Source of the DNA: Filifactor alocis ATCC 35896
Lineage (GTDB): Bacteria; Bacillota; Clostridia; Peptostreptococcales; Filifactoraceae
Length of the DNA: 64,000 bases
Reading direction: 5' to 3'
Assembly (NCBI RefSeq): GCF_000163895.2
Contig: NC_016630.1
Coordinates: forward strand, 868,001 to 932,000
The notes beneath the pieces were generated by a model, which was not told the origin of the DNA, ran no database searches, and saw nothing but the letters and a program-made list of their open reading frames with translations. Position 1 is the first letter of the stretch. Each line of letters opens with the position of its first letter. This document shows, piece by piece, positions 44,757 to 58,345 of this stretch. The position numbers and the translations under genes are program-made.

Positions 44757-44783
44757 AAAAAAGAGGATAAATTGATATCCTCT
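44757..44783 (-). terminator. Terminator after the NamZ-like gene
   Basis: Minus-strand AGAGGATATC / (A)TTTATCCTCT stem with TTTTTT, 14 nt past the stop at 44797. Confidence 0.8.
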
Positions 44784-44796
44784 TCTGTTACAATCT

Positions 44797-46062
44797 CTAT
44801 TGATACAATAAATATTGCTTTCTTTCCCTCTTAAATTGATTCAATTCCTGTTGATAACTCTGAATAATTTCTTCTCCGGTGCTCTTTTTTAACAACATCT
44901 TGCCCATTTCATCGGATCCGAACAATTTTTCGAACATCGGAATACTTTTGCCTGTTTGTCTCGGAATAGAGATATCGGCTTGTCGGTTTGCGATTGCAAG
45001 GGTATACATTCCCGTTTTCGCCGGATTGAAGGTGTGGTAGTCGGTAATCACAACATTGACTCCACCACGATTTCCTATCTGTTTCGGCTCAAATCGTACT
45101 CCGGGTAAATTGGAAGCATTCAATTCTTGCGCAAAGCGATTGGCATCTATTTTTTTGCCTCCCACCCAATGAAATTTGTTTGCTTGTCCAAGTCCTGTTC
45201 CTTCTCCCATTCCTGTCGCCATATAAAGGAATGCCGATTCAACATCCGGAATATTCGGCGAAGTCATCACAAAAGGAAGTCCTGTATCTTGCCAAATCAT
45301 AGAGCGACGGTATCCTTTCATCGGAATCACTGTAATATTTGCGTGGATTTTGCGATTAAAAAAGTTTGCCAATTCTCCGCAAGTCATCCCATGTGCCAGC
45401 GGCAAATTGTCCACTCCGACAAAGGTCAAATATTTGTCTTTTGCAATATGTCCTTCCACAATTGATCCACCAAGTGGATTCGGTCTGTCAAGAACAACAA
45501 GAGGGATATTGTATTTTGCACATGCTTTCATGACATAATTCAAAGTTGACATATAGGTATAAGTTCTTGAACCGATGTCCTGCATATCAAATAACAAAAC
45601 ATCAATTCCCTGTAACATTTGACGGGAAGGTTCTCTTGTACTTCCATACAAACTATACACCGGTATCCCCAAGTTTCTGTCTTGATAGGAACTGACATAC
45701 TTTCCTGCACTTGCTTTCCCATCCAATCCGTGCTCCGGAGAATAAGCTGCAACCAATGTTGTGTACGGCGTTTGCAACAATCTTTCTACAGTTCGAACTC
45801 CCTTAGAATCCACACCTGTTTGGTTCGTCACAATCCCCACTCGCTTCCCTTCAATCAAATGGCGATATTCCGAAAACAATCTCTCATTTCCCAAAATTAC
45901 ATTTTGACTCGACGGGACCGGTGCAGGTTGTGTTATCTGTGTCTTTTCAGAAAGAAGTAGTGTATCCAAATCCTGAAAAACAGGAGTTAATGTAGAGTCT
46001 GCAAATGAAATATTTGTCACCAATACCATCCAAATCATCACGATGCATCCAAATTTTTTCAT
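44797..46062 (-). CDS. NamZ-like exo-beta-N-acetylmuramidase (DUF1343)
   Basis: 421 residues from the ATG at 46062 (MKKFGCIVMIWMVLVTNISF), AAAGGTG upstream. Signal peptide, then the DUF1343 fold: GKRVGIVTNQTGVDSKG, AAYSPEHGLDG, VLLFDMQDIGSRTYTYMST, VVLDRPNPLGG, TSPNIPDVESAFLYMATGMG and GTGLGQANKFHWVGG. The B. subtilis homologue YbbC/NamZ removes terminal MurNAc from peptidoglycan fragments. Function is inferred from the family; secretion from the signal peptide. Confidence 0.92.
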   Translation of the reverse strand: MKKFGCIVMIWMVLVTNISFADSTLTPVFQDLDTLLLSEKTQITQPAPVPSSQNVILGNERLFSEYRHLIEGKRVGIVTNQTGVDSKGVRTVERLLQTPYTTLVAAYSPEHGLDGKASAGKYVSSYQDRNLGIPVYSLYGSTREPSRQMLQGIDVLLFDMQDIGSRTYTYMSTLNYVMKACAKYNIPLVVLDRPNPLGGSIVEGHIAKDKYLTFVGVDNLPLAHGMTCGELANFFNRKIHANITVIPMKGYRRSMIWQDTGLPFVMTSPNIPDVESAFLYMATGMGEGTGLGQANKFHWVGGKKIDANRFAQELNASNLPGVRFEPKQIGNRGGVNVVITDYHTFNPAKTGMYTLAIANRQADISIPRQTGKSIPMFEKLFGSDEMGKMLLKKSTGEEIIQSYQQELNQFKRERKQYLLYQ

Positions 46063-46785
46063 AGCAATCACCTTTCCGTTTTATATTTTAAGTAAGATAG
46101 TTTTATTCTTGTTACACATCAAATGCCAAAGTTAAAGTTTCCTATCGGTATCCTTAAAAAAGCTGCCGACATTTCAGTTGTCACTCCAAATTTCCCTTGA
46201 ATAAACAGCCTGATTGCATTTCAAAATCACACCTCAAACTCCATCACTCAACCTTCACAAATTCTTATGTTCAACTGAGAGTTTTCAGCATTTGAGTTTC
46301 CAACGCTTACCCTTTATGCTCTTATCAAGTAACACCATTATATCCCAAAAATACTGTTTTTCATTTACAAAAGAATTACATTGTAATATCAAAAGTGTAT
46401 GATTTTAGAGAAAACTTTTTGCGTATACCGGTCAAATTTCATGTCCTTATAAAAAACAGTTTCCTTTATATAGTTCTTCTTGTGTTTCAAATTCTATTGT
46501 AATTCTTTCGGATAAACAGTTGCAAAAAGTTCTGCGTAAATTTTTTCCTACATTATATGCGCTTATCATCATATGTGCTTATCATCAAACATAATAATAT
46601 TGAAATAAATTCATAATTAAAAAATATCACACAATCTCTTTCTTTTCAAAATTAGGGAAACGGAGTATGGAATCATTTAACGTGAACAGGAACGGAGGCG
46701 ATTACTTAAAATTTGCAATAGTGATGATATCTGCAATTCAAACAGGACATCGTGTGACAAACATCGCTCGCTTTTATAAAAATAG
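46063..46785. other. Divergent spacer upstream of the GntR/ABC operon
   Basis: About 720 bp between two divergent transcripts. AT-rich, no gene, no repeat that I can align to others in the window. The right end holds the GntR promoter. Confidence 0.5.
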
Positions 46786-46814
46786 TTGACACACATTTCA
46801 TAACACAGTATACT
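46786..46814 (+). promoter_or_regulatory. Promoter of the GntR/ABC operon
   Basis: TTGACA (46786-46791), 17-nt spacer, TATACT (46809-46814); 55 nt upstream of the GntR start. The leader contains TTGTACAA, a short palindrome that may belong to the GntR operator. Confidence 0.8.
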
Positions 46815-46868
46815 TTTGTTATAGTAATTTAATACAGTTGTACAATATTGCCGGAGGAGGTGTAATGT

Positions 46869-47234
46869 ATGGCATGGGAATTTCATTCAAATAGCCCTAT
46901 TTATGCACAGGTAATTACAGAAATCAAAAAACAAATCGTAGCCGGCTCTCTCAAACCGGGAACAAAAATTCCATCTGTCAGAGACTTGGCAAAGGAGGCG
47001 GGTGTCAATCCGAATACGATTCAAAGAGCAGTATCTGAATTGGAAAGAGAGCAACTTGTATTCGCCCAACGCACTGCAGGTCGATTCGTCACAAATGATA
47101 TTTCTTTGATTGAGGATAAGAAAAAAGAGATGGCGCTTGATATGATTACGGAATTTATCAATTCAATGCAGGCAATCGGGTATTCAAAAGAAGAATTACA
47201 AAAATTTATTTCTCAATATTATGAGCAAAAATAA
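46869..47234 (+). CDS. GntR-family repressor, YtrA subfamily
   Basis: 121 residues. The short YtrA form: winged-helix domain (SPIYAQVITEIKKQIVAGSL, KIPSVRDLAKEAGVNPNTIQ, RAVSELEREQLVFAQRTAGR) and a short C-terminal helical dimerisation part. Members sit in front of the ABC genes they repress and often respond to cell-wall stress. GGAGGAGGTG lies upstream. 62 nt separate it from the ATPase gene; all three genes run in the same direction. Confidence 0.93.
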   Translation: MAWEFHSNSPIYAQVITEIKKQIVAGSLKPGTKIPSVRDLAKEAGVNPNTIQRAVSELEREQLVFAQRTAGRFVTNDISLIEDKKKEMALDMITEFINSMQAIGYSKEELQKFISQYYEQK

Positions 47235-47296
47235 GAACTTGAATATGATAAAGTCTACTTAGATTCTATCATGATAAAATCACAAGGAGGTATTGT

Positions 47297-48004
47297 ATGC
47301 AAATAAATGATAATTTATTGGAATTTATCAATGTAACAAAAAAATTCTCGAATAAAACAGCTTTAGATAATGTATCTTTTGCAATACAACCGGGAAGAAT
47401 CATTGGTTTACTGGGATCTAACGGAAGCGGAAAATCTACTTCTATCAAGATGATAAACGGTTTGTTGCAACCTGATTCCGGCCAAGTTTTAATTAAAGGA
47501 AATACGCCAAGTATCGAAAGCAAAAAAATTATTTCCTATTTACCGGAACGAACTTATTTGAATGATTGGATGACAGTTTCACAAATCCTATCTTTCTTCG
47601 AAGATTTTTATGAAGATTTCGATAGTAATCGTGCAAAAGAAATGCTTACCAGCTTAGGCATTGATGAAAACGCCAAACTGAAAACTTTGTCAAAAGGAAC
47701 CAAAGAGAAGGTACAACTTATTTTGGTAATGTCTCGAAAAGCGGAGTTGTATGTCTTGGATGAGCCCATCGGCGGAGTCGATCCGGCTGCAAGGGATTAC
47801 ATCTTATCCACTATCATTCAAAACTATTCCGAATCTTCCTCTATCTTGATTTCCACTCACCTGATTCAAGATGTTGAAAAAATCTTGGATGATGTGATTT
47901 TAATCAATAACGGTCAAATCTATATGACAGGTTCTGTAGATGACATCCGTAGTGAAAACGGGATTTCTATCGACAATTTATTTAGGGAGGTATTCCGATG
48001 CTAA
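47297..48004 (+). CDS. ABC transporter ATP-binding protein
   Basis: 235 residues. Walker A GLLGSNGSGKST near residue 35, degenerate signature LSKGTKEKVQL, Walker B ELYVLDEPIGGVDP and the H-loop STHLIQD. The signature type LSKGT is normal for YtrB/EcsA-like exporters. It pairs with the permease that overlaps it by 7 nt. Substrate unknown; the GntR/ABC set resembles the ytr and bcr type of antibiotic-responsive operons. Confidence 0.94.
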   Translation: MQINDNLLEFINVTKKFSNKTALDNVSFAIQPGRIIGLLGSNGSGKSTSIKMINGLLQPDSGQVLIKGNTPSIESKKIISYLPERTYLNDWMTVSQILSFFEDFYEDFDSNRAKEMLTSLGIDENAKLKTLSKGTKEKVQLILVMSRKAELYVLDEPIGGVDPAARDYILSTIIQNYSESSSILISTHLIQDVEKILDDVILINNGQIYMTGSVDDIRSENGISIDNLFREVFRC

Positions 48005-48786
48005 CAAAACTAATTTCTTATGAACTCAAATCTGTAGCCAGACATTTCATTCCTATCTACGGCTTAATTTTGGCTGTATCAACTATATTAGGACTATATT
48101 TCCACACCTTACCTATTGTTGAATGGGTAGGTGGCATAGGAGGCGGTTTGTTATTTGGACTACTGATTGCTATTTTGGTTTCACTTTATGTCGCACTTTA
48201 TGTCATCACCATTATTATGATTATCAAGCGATTCAATTCTAATTTACTCGGAGATGAAGGTTATTTAATGATGACTCTTCCGGTATCGGTTGAGACTATT
48301 TTGCACTCCAAATGGATTTCTTCGTTAATATGGTTTATCGCAAGTGCAATTGTATCAGGACTCAGTTTCTTTCTTATAATTTCTCTATCTTCAGACTTAG
48401 GTTTTTCAGATTTTATAGATATCGTCCATGAGATTCCGAAAGTGATGAACCAAGTGCCTGTCATGACCATTCTTCTCGCATTTGCAAATATCTTCTTTGG
48501 ATTTTTATTTTTCTTGTTTTTGGTATATTCTTGTATTTCAGTTGCCCACTTAGCACCCTTTTCAAAACACAAGACAATTTGGGCAATTGTATTCTACATT
48601 TTGGTAAGCAATATTACAGGAATTGTTCAAATGAATATTACAAATAATTTGGGTATAAATGAAATCAATACCATCGCTTTATTCAATCAAGTTTTCCAAA
48701 TCCAGTTGTTGTTCAATGTTGTCGGATTAGCGGTTTGTTTCCTTATCACACAGCATATTCTAACCAAAAAATTAAATCTAAATTAA
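47998..48786 (+). CDS. ABC transporter permease
   Basis: 262 residues with six or seven TMs and no other domain. The N-terminal LISYELKSVARHFIPIYGLI and the central GDEGYLMMTLPVSVETILHS are typical of the ABC-2-like permeases that pair with YtrB-like ATPases. It overlaps the ATPase gene. A GC-rich stem with a T-rich tail (48842-48882) may end the operon. Confidence 0.88.
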   Translation: MLTKLISYELKSVARHFIPIYGLILAVSTILGLYFHTLPIVEWVGGIGGGLLFGLLIAILVSLYVALYVITIIMIIKRFNSNLLGDEGYLMMTLPVSVETILHSKWISSLIWFIASAIVSGLSFFLIISLSSDLGFSDFIDIVHEIPKVMNQVPVMTILLAFANIFFGFLFFLFLVYSCISVAHLAPFSKHKTIWAIVFYILVSNITGIVQMNITNNLGINEINTIALFNQVFQIQLLFNVVGLAVCFLITQHILTKKLNLN

Positions 48787-48841
48787 GCTTTCGGTGTCAT
48801 AGATTAGGATAAAAACATATCACCCAAAGTTTATCGGCAAT

Positions 48842-48882
48842 GGTCGTCTTGTTCATATAGTGATGAGGCGACCTTGCTTTTG
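48842..48882 (+). terminator. Probable terminator of the ABC operon
   Basis: Stem GGTCGTCTT / GAGGCGACC (with G-U pairs), 14-nt loop, then TTGCTTTTGT. The T-run is interrupted. Confidence 0.5.
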
Positions 48883-49267
48883 TAGTAAAATAATACCAAT
48901 ACTAATCGCTGATTAAAGGTATTCCAAAAATCTACTTTTTTCTAATGCCGATATATGTATTATCTTTTCCATAAACTACACTATTTCTATATTTGAAAGT
49001 AGTGTTTAGGTTAAAATCTAATATAATACAATATCCTTACAATTATGAAAAATAAAGATTACCGGAACAGTGCTTACAACAGTAGCTCAAAAGTGTTGTT
49101 CATAGACATTGGATTACTGATATAAGTTTTAACAGATGTCAGCACAAATTGTAGATTCTATGCAAAATTATTCTTTCCTCTATCTTAGAATAAATTTGTC
49201 AGGAATACTTTATTTGCCGATTGGATTAGCGCAAAATCAAAAAACACTAAAAATAATAATATTCCAA
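48883..49267. other. Spacer upstream of rpmE
   Basis: About 385 bp, AT-rich, nothing recognised. Confidence 0.4.
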
Positions 49268-49296
49268 TTGCTATTTTAAAAAAGCTGTGTTATACT
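49268..49296 (+). promoter_or_regulatory. Promoter of rpmE
   Basis: TTGCTA (49268-49273), 17-nt spacer, TATACT (49291-49296), 48 nt upstream of the ATG. Confidence 0.65.
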
Positions 49297-49344
49297 CTAT
49301 TAGTTAGTGATACCAAGATATCGATTTAGAGAGAGGTGAAAAAG

Positions 49345-49545
49345 ATGAAAGAGAATTTACATCCAGAATATAAGGAAGTACAAGTACGTTGTGCATGTGG
49401 AAATACATTTACAGCAGGTTCTACAAAAGATGAAATCTCTGTGGAAATTTGTTCTAAATGTCATCCTTTCTTCACCGGTCAAGCAAAAACCATGGAAAAA
49501 GGTGGACGTATCGAACGTTTCAACAAAAAATTCAAGAGAGACTAA
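49345..49545 (+). CDS. rpmE: 50S ribosomal protein L31, zinc-binding form
   Basis: 66 residues from the ATG at 49345 (MKENLHPEYKEVQVRCACGN); the upstream in-frame GTG overlaps the GAGAGGTG ribosome site. It has the cysteine set RCACGN ... EICSKCHPFFTGQ, so it is the zinc-containing L31. It is part of the large subunit and serves as a zinc store in some bacteria. Monocistronic, with its own promoter and terminator. Confidence 0.97.
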   Translation: MKENLHPEYKEVQVRCACGNTFTAGSTKDEISVEICSKCHPFFTGQAKTMEKGGRIERFNKKFKRD

Positions 49546-49556
49546 TTCAGCAAGCA

Positions 49557-49581
49557 AAAGACCTAAGTTAGGTCTTTTTTT
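49557..49581 (+). terminator. Terminator of rpmE
   Basis: AAAGACCTAA / TTAGGTCTTT stem followed by a T-run. Confidence 0.85.
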
Positions 49582-50037
49582 GTGTAAATATTTCACTTAT
49601 TTTGGAAACTATGGAACCAAAAGAGATCTATAAGGACAAAAAGTATTGATAAAAACTTGCCAACACATTGAAATCACAAATATTTACAGGATATATCTTT
49701 CTTAGAGCAACCATCGTTACAGCAAGATATCTGTTATATACCATTCTATTGAATTACTCCTATTTCAAATTTCAATTCATCGTTTCTATTCCTATTCACA
49801 TTAAATGATTTTATATTCCCTTTTCCCATTTTTAAAACATTGATACCTATTTTTCAAACTTGAATTTAGGTAGGGTTATTAGATTTCAGCATAAAAAAAG
49901 CAGCCGGATTCTCTGTGAACCAACTGCCTTTTTATTATCTCTTCTTTATTCATGACACAATTTACATAAAACAGAAGTATTTATTTGAATTTCTTTAAAA
50001 TTTCTTTGTAAGAGGAAATATTCTCCCATCCATTTTG
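49582..50037. other. Spacer between rpmE and wecB with the wecB terminator
   Basis: No gene. The minus-strand hairpin at 49893-49928 (GGCAGTTGG ... CCGGCTGC, then TTTTTTT) ends the wecB transcript. Confidence 0.6.
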
Positions 50038-51171
50038 CTACTCACCAATCAATTCGCTTCGTCTTGATACAATGAAATCTGCAATTTGTTTCGAAGCTGT
50101 ACCATCTCCATATGGATTAGCAGCCTGTGCCATCTCATCATATGCCTTTTGACTGTTCAACAGTTCACCTGCCAACTGCACAATCTTTTCTGTTTCAATT
50201 CCTGCAATCTTCACTGTACCAGCCTTTACAGCCTCAGGACGCTCTGTTTCCGTACGAAGTACCAAAACAGGTTTGCCAAGCGCAGGTGCTTCTTCTTGAA
50301 TTCCACCTGAGTCCGTTAAAATAAGATGGGACTTCTTCATCAAATTTGCAAACGGCTCATAGTCCAACGGTTCTATCAGTCGAACGGAAGAATTAGTACC
50401 GAAATATGTTCTTGCAAGTTCACGAATAGAAGGATTTTTATGCATTGGGAATACCACAACTACATTCGGATTTTTTTTCGTCAATTCATTGATTGCCTCA
50501 AAAATCTGTTTCATCGGCTCTCCCCAATTTTCTCTTCTATGACAAGTCAACAAAAGCAATTTCTGCTTTGTTTCATCAATCTCATTCAACTCATCTATAT
50601 CAAATCGATAAGGCTTGTCTGTCACCAATAACAATGCATCGATAACCGTATTTCCCGTAATGACAATGTTTTCTTTCGAAATATTTTCACGAAGCAAATT
50701 TTCTACATTCATCACAGTTGGAGAAAAATGATAAGTAGCCAAAGAGCCCGTCAACTTACGATTCATCTCTTCCGGATATGGAGAATAGATGTTGCCTGTT
50801 CGTAGCCCTGCCTCCACATGTCCTACCGCTATTTTTTGATAAAAAGATGCCAATGCCGCCGCAAAAGTTGTTGTCGTGTCTCCATGTACCAAAACAAGAT
50901 CCGGTCGTTCCTGCCCAAAAATTTCTCCCACACCGTGTAATACTCTTGTTGTAATATCTGTGATAGTTTGACCGTGTTTCATAATATTTAAGTCAAAATC
51001 AGGCGTGATGTCAAACAATTCCAGTACTGAATCCAGCATTTCTCTATGCTGTGCCGTCACTAACACTTTTGCATCAAGTTCTTCTCTACTCTGCAATTCT
51101 TTTACCAAAGGTGCCATTTTAATTGCTTCAGGGCGTGTGCCAAAGACACTGCACACCTTTATTTTTTTCAT
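50038..51171 (-). CDS. wecB: UDP-N-acetylglucosamine 2-epimerase (non-hydrolysing)
   Basis: 377 residues. It interconverts UDP-GlcNAc and UDP-ManNAc for wall or surface polymers. Opens KVCSVFGTRPEAIKMAPLVK; contains VLVHGDTTTTFAAALASFYQ, VGHVEAGLRTGNIYSPYPEE, LLLTCHRRENWGEP and LTDSGGIQEEAPALGKPVLV with catalytic acidic and His residues of the family. AGGAGG precedes the ATG. No other polysaccharide genes are adjacent. Confidence 0.96.
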   Translation of the reverse strand: MKKIKVCSVFGTRPEAIKMAPLVKELQSREELDAKVLVTAQHREMLDSVLELFDITPDFDLNIMKHGQTITDITTRVLHGVGEIFGQERPDLVLVHGDTTTTFAAALASFYQKIAVGHVEAGLRTGNIYSPYPEEMNRKLTGSLATYHFSPTVMNVENLLRENISKENIVITGNTVIDALLLVTDKPYRFDIDELNEIDETKQKLLLLTCHRRENWGEPMKQIFEAINELTKKNPNVVVVFPMHKNPSIRELARTYFGTNSSVRLIEPLDYEPFANLMKKSHLILTDSGGIQEEAPALGKPVLVLRTETERPEAVKAGTVKIAGIETEKIVQLAGELLNSQKAYDEMAQAANPYGDGTASKQIADFIVSRRSELIGE

Positions 51172-51225
51172 GAAAACCTCCTAAAAGCCTTCTGTTTGCT
51201 TTTCTATAACAATTCTAACTACTAA

Positions 51226-51747
51226 CTATTTGATGCCAATTTTACTCCAATCGATTTTTCCGGTTGCTCCAAGATATTCTTCCAAGCAATGTACTTTTTC
51301 TACTTTTGCAATAAACAACTCATGTGTTCCGGGCTTTAATGATTCTGTTACAGTACATTCAATGTTCAGCGGACAATCTGTCAAAATAGGAGCATTGACA
51401 ACATCTCCATCCTTCCATTGAATATTCTTTGTTTCAAATTTATTTTCGTTTGCACCGGAAGTAGTACCCAAATACATATATTGTTCCTTAAACGCCTCAT
51501 TTGGGAAATTAATTACAAAACATGGATTTTCTTTTACCATATGATGAGAATATCTACTTGGAATAATTCCTACCATCACCATAGCAGGATCCAAACTGAC
51601 ATTTGCAATAAATCCCACTACCAATGCATTATTATTTCCTTCCTTATCTCTTACAGAAACAATCGCTTCCGGCATAGGTCCTACACAGCATGCTTTATTT
51701 TCCAATTCCTTTTTCATAATTTTTTGATGAATCGCACTCTTAGACAA
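51226..51747 (-). CDS. Flavin-reductase-like FMN-binding split-barrel protein
   Basis: 173 residues. ACCVGPMPEAIVSVRDKEGN, NALVVGFIANVSLDPAMVMV, GIIPSRYSHHMVKENPCFVI and the C-terminal FIAKVEKVHCLEEYL fit the flavin reductase-like domain (PF01613), which binds FMN. The start is uncertain: the TTG at 51747 has GGAGG 14 nt upstream, and an internal ATG ten codons later lacks a site. Electron partner unknown. It is 54 nt upstream of wecB and may share its transcript, without functional logic. Confidence 0.85.
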   Translation of the reverse strand: MSKSAIHQKIMKKELENKACCVGPMPEAIVSVRDKEGNNNALVVGFIANVSLDPAMVMVGIIPSRYSHHMVKENPCFVINFPNEAFKEQYMYLGTTSGANENKFETKNIQWKDGDVVNAPILTDCPLNIECTVTESLKPGTHELFIAKVEKVHCLEEYLGATGKIDWSKIGIK

Positions 51748-52334
51748 TCAACGCAATCCATCTTCCCTCCTTTTCTTTGTATCATCCATTAAGTAAATGA
51801 TCGAAACATCCTCGTTTCTATCATAGCATTCAACATAATGATATCGTATCCCAAGATTTCATAGTGTTGACAATGCTATCCGAACAAAATCACTTGTTCA
51901 AAAATCTTTATTCTGTCTAAGCTCTGTCTTTTATTCTACCATATATCACAGTAAAAAGCATTATCTTATCCCATCTTTCATAACTTACACATATTCTCTC
52001 ATAAGCGTAGCTGAAATCCTATCCATTCAAGAAATTTGAAAAAAACTACTGTCCCTAACATAATAGAAACAATCTATTACACTCATCGAATCATAATACC
52101 TAAACGAAAGACAATGATTTCAATATTTTATCAAAAAATGAAGCATTTCATACAACTGAAAAGATATTGGACAAACATTGTAAAAATCTAATAAACCGAT
52201 TCACAGAAACAATCAAAATACAACTTGTAGAGTGTAGATTGCTCCAATCGTTTCATTGGTTTTACGTATTACAATAATGATAATAGGAATGAAAATGGGA
52301 ATATTGTAAATCTTGAAAAACTGGATGAATACAC
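51748..52334. other. Spacer between the rrn operon end and the flavin-reductase-like gene
   Basis: About 590 bp, AT-rich; no gene, tRNA or repeat seen. Confidence 0.5.
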
Positions 52335-52363
52335 AAAAAGCACCGGATTCTTATCCGATGCTT
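52335..52363 (-). terminator. Terminator of the rRNA operon
   Basis: AGCATCGGAT / ATCCGGTGCT stem followed on the minus strand by TTTT, just beyond the 5S gene. Confidence 0.8.
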
Positions 52364-52371
52364 CAATAGAA

Positions 52372-52486
52372 TTGGCTACGACTTACTTTCCCGGGGGTCT
52401 GCACCCCAAGTATCATCAGCGATGAAAGGCTTAACTTCTGTGTTCGGGATGGGAACAGGTGTATCTCTTTCTCTATTGTAACCATA
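52372..52486 (-). rRNA. rrf: 5S ribosomal RNA
   Basis: The minus strand contains the conserved ACACCTGTTCCCATCCCGAA, CACAGAAGTTAAGC and the GATGATACTTGGG turn; length about 115 nt. Ends are placed to within a few bases. Confidence 0.95.
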
Positions 52487-52488
52487 TT

Positions 52489-52617
52489 CTTTTCTTTTGC
52501 TTCGCTTTTCGGCAACTTCTTTGTTGGATTTCTTCGTCAATCGGTCATGTATCTCATATACACTCCCTCTTTCCTCATCATCCGCCTTAAATTTGCTCGA
52601 AAATGCTTGCAAAACTG
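52489..52617 (-). repeat. rrn spacer element, copy 1 (23S-5S spacer)
   Basis: Shares GCTTCGCTTTTCGG, TTCTTTGTTGGATTTCTTCG, CTCCCTCTTTCCTCATCATC (plus-strand words) and CTCGAAAATGCTTGCAA with copies at 55617-55720 and 55854-55970 in the 16S-23S spacer. Confidence 0.75.
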
Positions 52618-52663
52618 TCTTACTGCACACTTGCAATAAGTTTTAATTTTCTGATGGATTGTA

Positions 52664-52685
52664 CCATCAAAACTGCATAACATCT
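52664..52685 (-). other. 3' arm of the 23S processing stem
   Basis: Complementary, with one mismatch, to the 22-nt arm at 56047-56068. Together they enclose the 23S gene in a long duplex expected to be cut by RNase III. Confidence 0.75.
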
Positions 52686-52692
52686 TCTTCCT

Positions 52693-55598
<2,906 letters not shown>

Positions 55599-55616
55599 CG
55601 TCTTACTTTATATTTT

Positions 55617-55720
55617 TCCGTTCTTCTTTGTTGGATTTCTTCGTCTATCGGTCATGTATTTATATACACTCCCTCTCTCCTCATCATCCGCCTCGAATTT
55701 ACGAAAAAATATCTCGTAAA
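55617..55720 (-). repeat. rrn spacer element, copy 2
   Basis: Carries TTCTTTGTTGGATTTCTTCG and CTCATCATCCGCCTCGAATT; its right flank (TTTACGAAAAAATATCTCGTAAA) diverges from the other copies and forms its own inverted repeat TTTACGA / TCGTAAA. Confidence 0.72.
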
Positions 55721-55853
55721 TGTTTTTACTTTCGAAAACTTGTTATTCTCTGCTTGCTTTCGCTCGCTTTGAATGGCTTTTGTCTGTTCTCTTTTGCTTT
55801 CGGTGAAATTACAGTGTTTCACACTTCTACGACGTTTCAAAAAAACCTTCCTT

Positions 55854-55970
55854 GCTTCGCTTTTCGGTATTTTCTTTGTTGGATTTCTTCGTCTATCGGT
55901 CACATATCTTTTATATGCTCCCTCTTTCCTCATCATCCGCCTCGAACTTACTCGAAAATGCTTGCAATTC
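55854..55970 (-). repeat. rrn spacer element, copy 3
   Basis: The most complete copy: GCTTCGCTTTTCGG, TTCTTTGTTGGATTTCTTCG, CTCATCATCCGCCTCGAACT, CTCGAAAATGCTTGCAA in order. Confidence 0.75.
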
Positions 55971-56046
55971 TTTTTTACTCTTGAGTTTTTCTCTCGATTT
56001 CGTTTGTTTTTCTTTCTATCGTCTCGCGCTTTCTCTGTAATTTCTT

Positions 56047-56068
56047 AGATGTTATGCAGTTTTCAAGG
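56047..56068 (-). other. 5' arm of the 23S processing stem
   Basis: AGATGTTATGCAGTTTTCAAGG on the plus strand pairs, as RNA, with 52664-52685 (one mismatch). Confidence 0.75.
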
Positions 56069-56080
56069 TACAATTCTATT

Positions 56081-56129
56081 GCTTCGCTTTTTGGTAACTT
56101 CTTGGAGTTTCCTCAAAAATGCTTGCAAT
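56081..56129 (-). repeat. rrn spacer element, internally deleted copy 4
   Basis: Keeps only the two ends, GCTTCGCTTTTTGGTAACTT and CTCAAAAATGCTTGCAA, with the about 75-bp centre missing. Confidence 0.6.
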
Positions 56130-56155
56130 ATGTCTTTTTCTTCTTTTGAAGGTTG

Positions 56156-56177
56156 AACCTTCAAAACTAAACAGCAG
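56156..56177 (-). other. 3' arm of the 16S processing stem
   Basis: The 22 nt just beyond the 16S 3' end (AACCTTCAAAACTAAACAGC plus AG on the plus strand) are complementary, with one mismatch, to 57860-57881 upstream of the gene. Confidence 0.78.
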
Positions 56178-56190
56178 TTTCTTTTCTCCC

Positions 56191-57728
<1,538 letters not shown>

Positions 57729-57937
57729 AATCTTTTCTCAGTTTTGCTCCGGTTGTTCTCTTGAACAACTTCAAAGTTATTTACCGGTTTGCTTTTTCCT
57801 TAATCTTTCGATTAAGTGGTTTTTCGCTTTGCAATTTTTCAATTGCTTGGTTGTTTTTTCTGCTGTTTAGTTTTCAAGGTTCATTCTTTTTTCTCGCTGC
57901 CCTCTGTGGTTTTTCTACCTCGCCGGACTGCTTGTCT
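57729..57937 (-). other. rRNA leader with 16S processing arm and small hairpins
   Basis: Contains the 5' processing arm (57860-57881) and three small hairpins on the minus strand: GTTGTTC-AAGA-GAACAAC, CTTAATC-GAAA-GATTAAG and GCAATT-GAAA-AATTGC. The last two have GNRA-type loops. They probably belong to antitermination or folding of the leader. Confidence 0.55.
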
Positions 57938-57966
57938 ATATTACCATCTCTTTTTCGGTTTGTCAA
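57938..57966 (-). promoter_or_regulatory. rrn promoter P2 (proximal)
   Basis: Minus-strand TTGACA (57961-57966), 17-nt spacer, TAATAT (57938-57943). Confidence 0.8.
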
Positions 57967-58055
57967 CATCTTTTTTTATCTTTTTTATCGGCTCTTTCTG
58001 CTTTCTTTTCTGCTGTCTGTTTTGATGCTGCCTCTCCTACCTCGATGGTGTGTTC

Positions 58056-58084
58056 AATTTATCATATCTTCTTCTCTTTGTCAA
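58056..58084 (-). promoter_or_regulatory. rrn promoter P1 (distal)
   Basis: Minus-strand TTGACA (58079-58084), 17-nt spacer, TAAATT (58056-58061), 118 nt upstream of P2. Confidence 0.7.
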
Positions 58085-58345
58085 TTCTTTTCTTCTCTTT
58101 TTCTTCTTTCTGTTCAATTCTCACTTTATATTTCAAACAAGTGGAACTACAATCAAAGAAATACGGTGATGCTTTCATTTTGCAGTAGAGTACTTCATCA
58201 TAAAAATTTTGAATTTCCTATTTTAACTTGAGGATATCTCTTGACATATTTATCAAAAAAGATACTATTTATATAATAGTAGTTAATACTAAAATACATA
58301 GTAATTAGAAACTAAGATTTATAAGATTTAAAGGAGAGTACAACT
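58085..58345. other. Divergent spacer upstream of the rrn operon
   Basis: No gene. TTGACA near 58237 followed by TATAAT-like sequence near 58271 may form a weak, oddly spaced promoter for the 58346 gene. Confidence 0.35.

Larger units (their letters stand above)
55599..56190 (-). other. 16S-23S internal transcribed spacer without tRNA genes
   Basis: About 590 bp. No tRNA-Ile or tRNA-Ala could be found. It contains two full copies (55617-55720, 55854-55970) and one internally deleted copy (56081-56129) of the spacer element, the 23S processing arm (56047-56068) and the 16S arm (56156-56177). Confidence 0.8.
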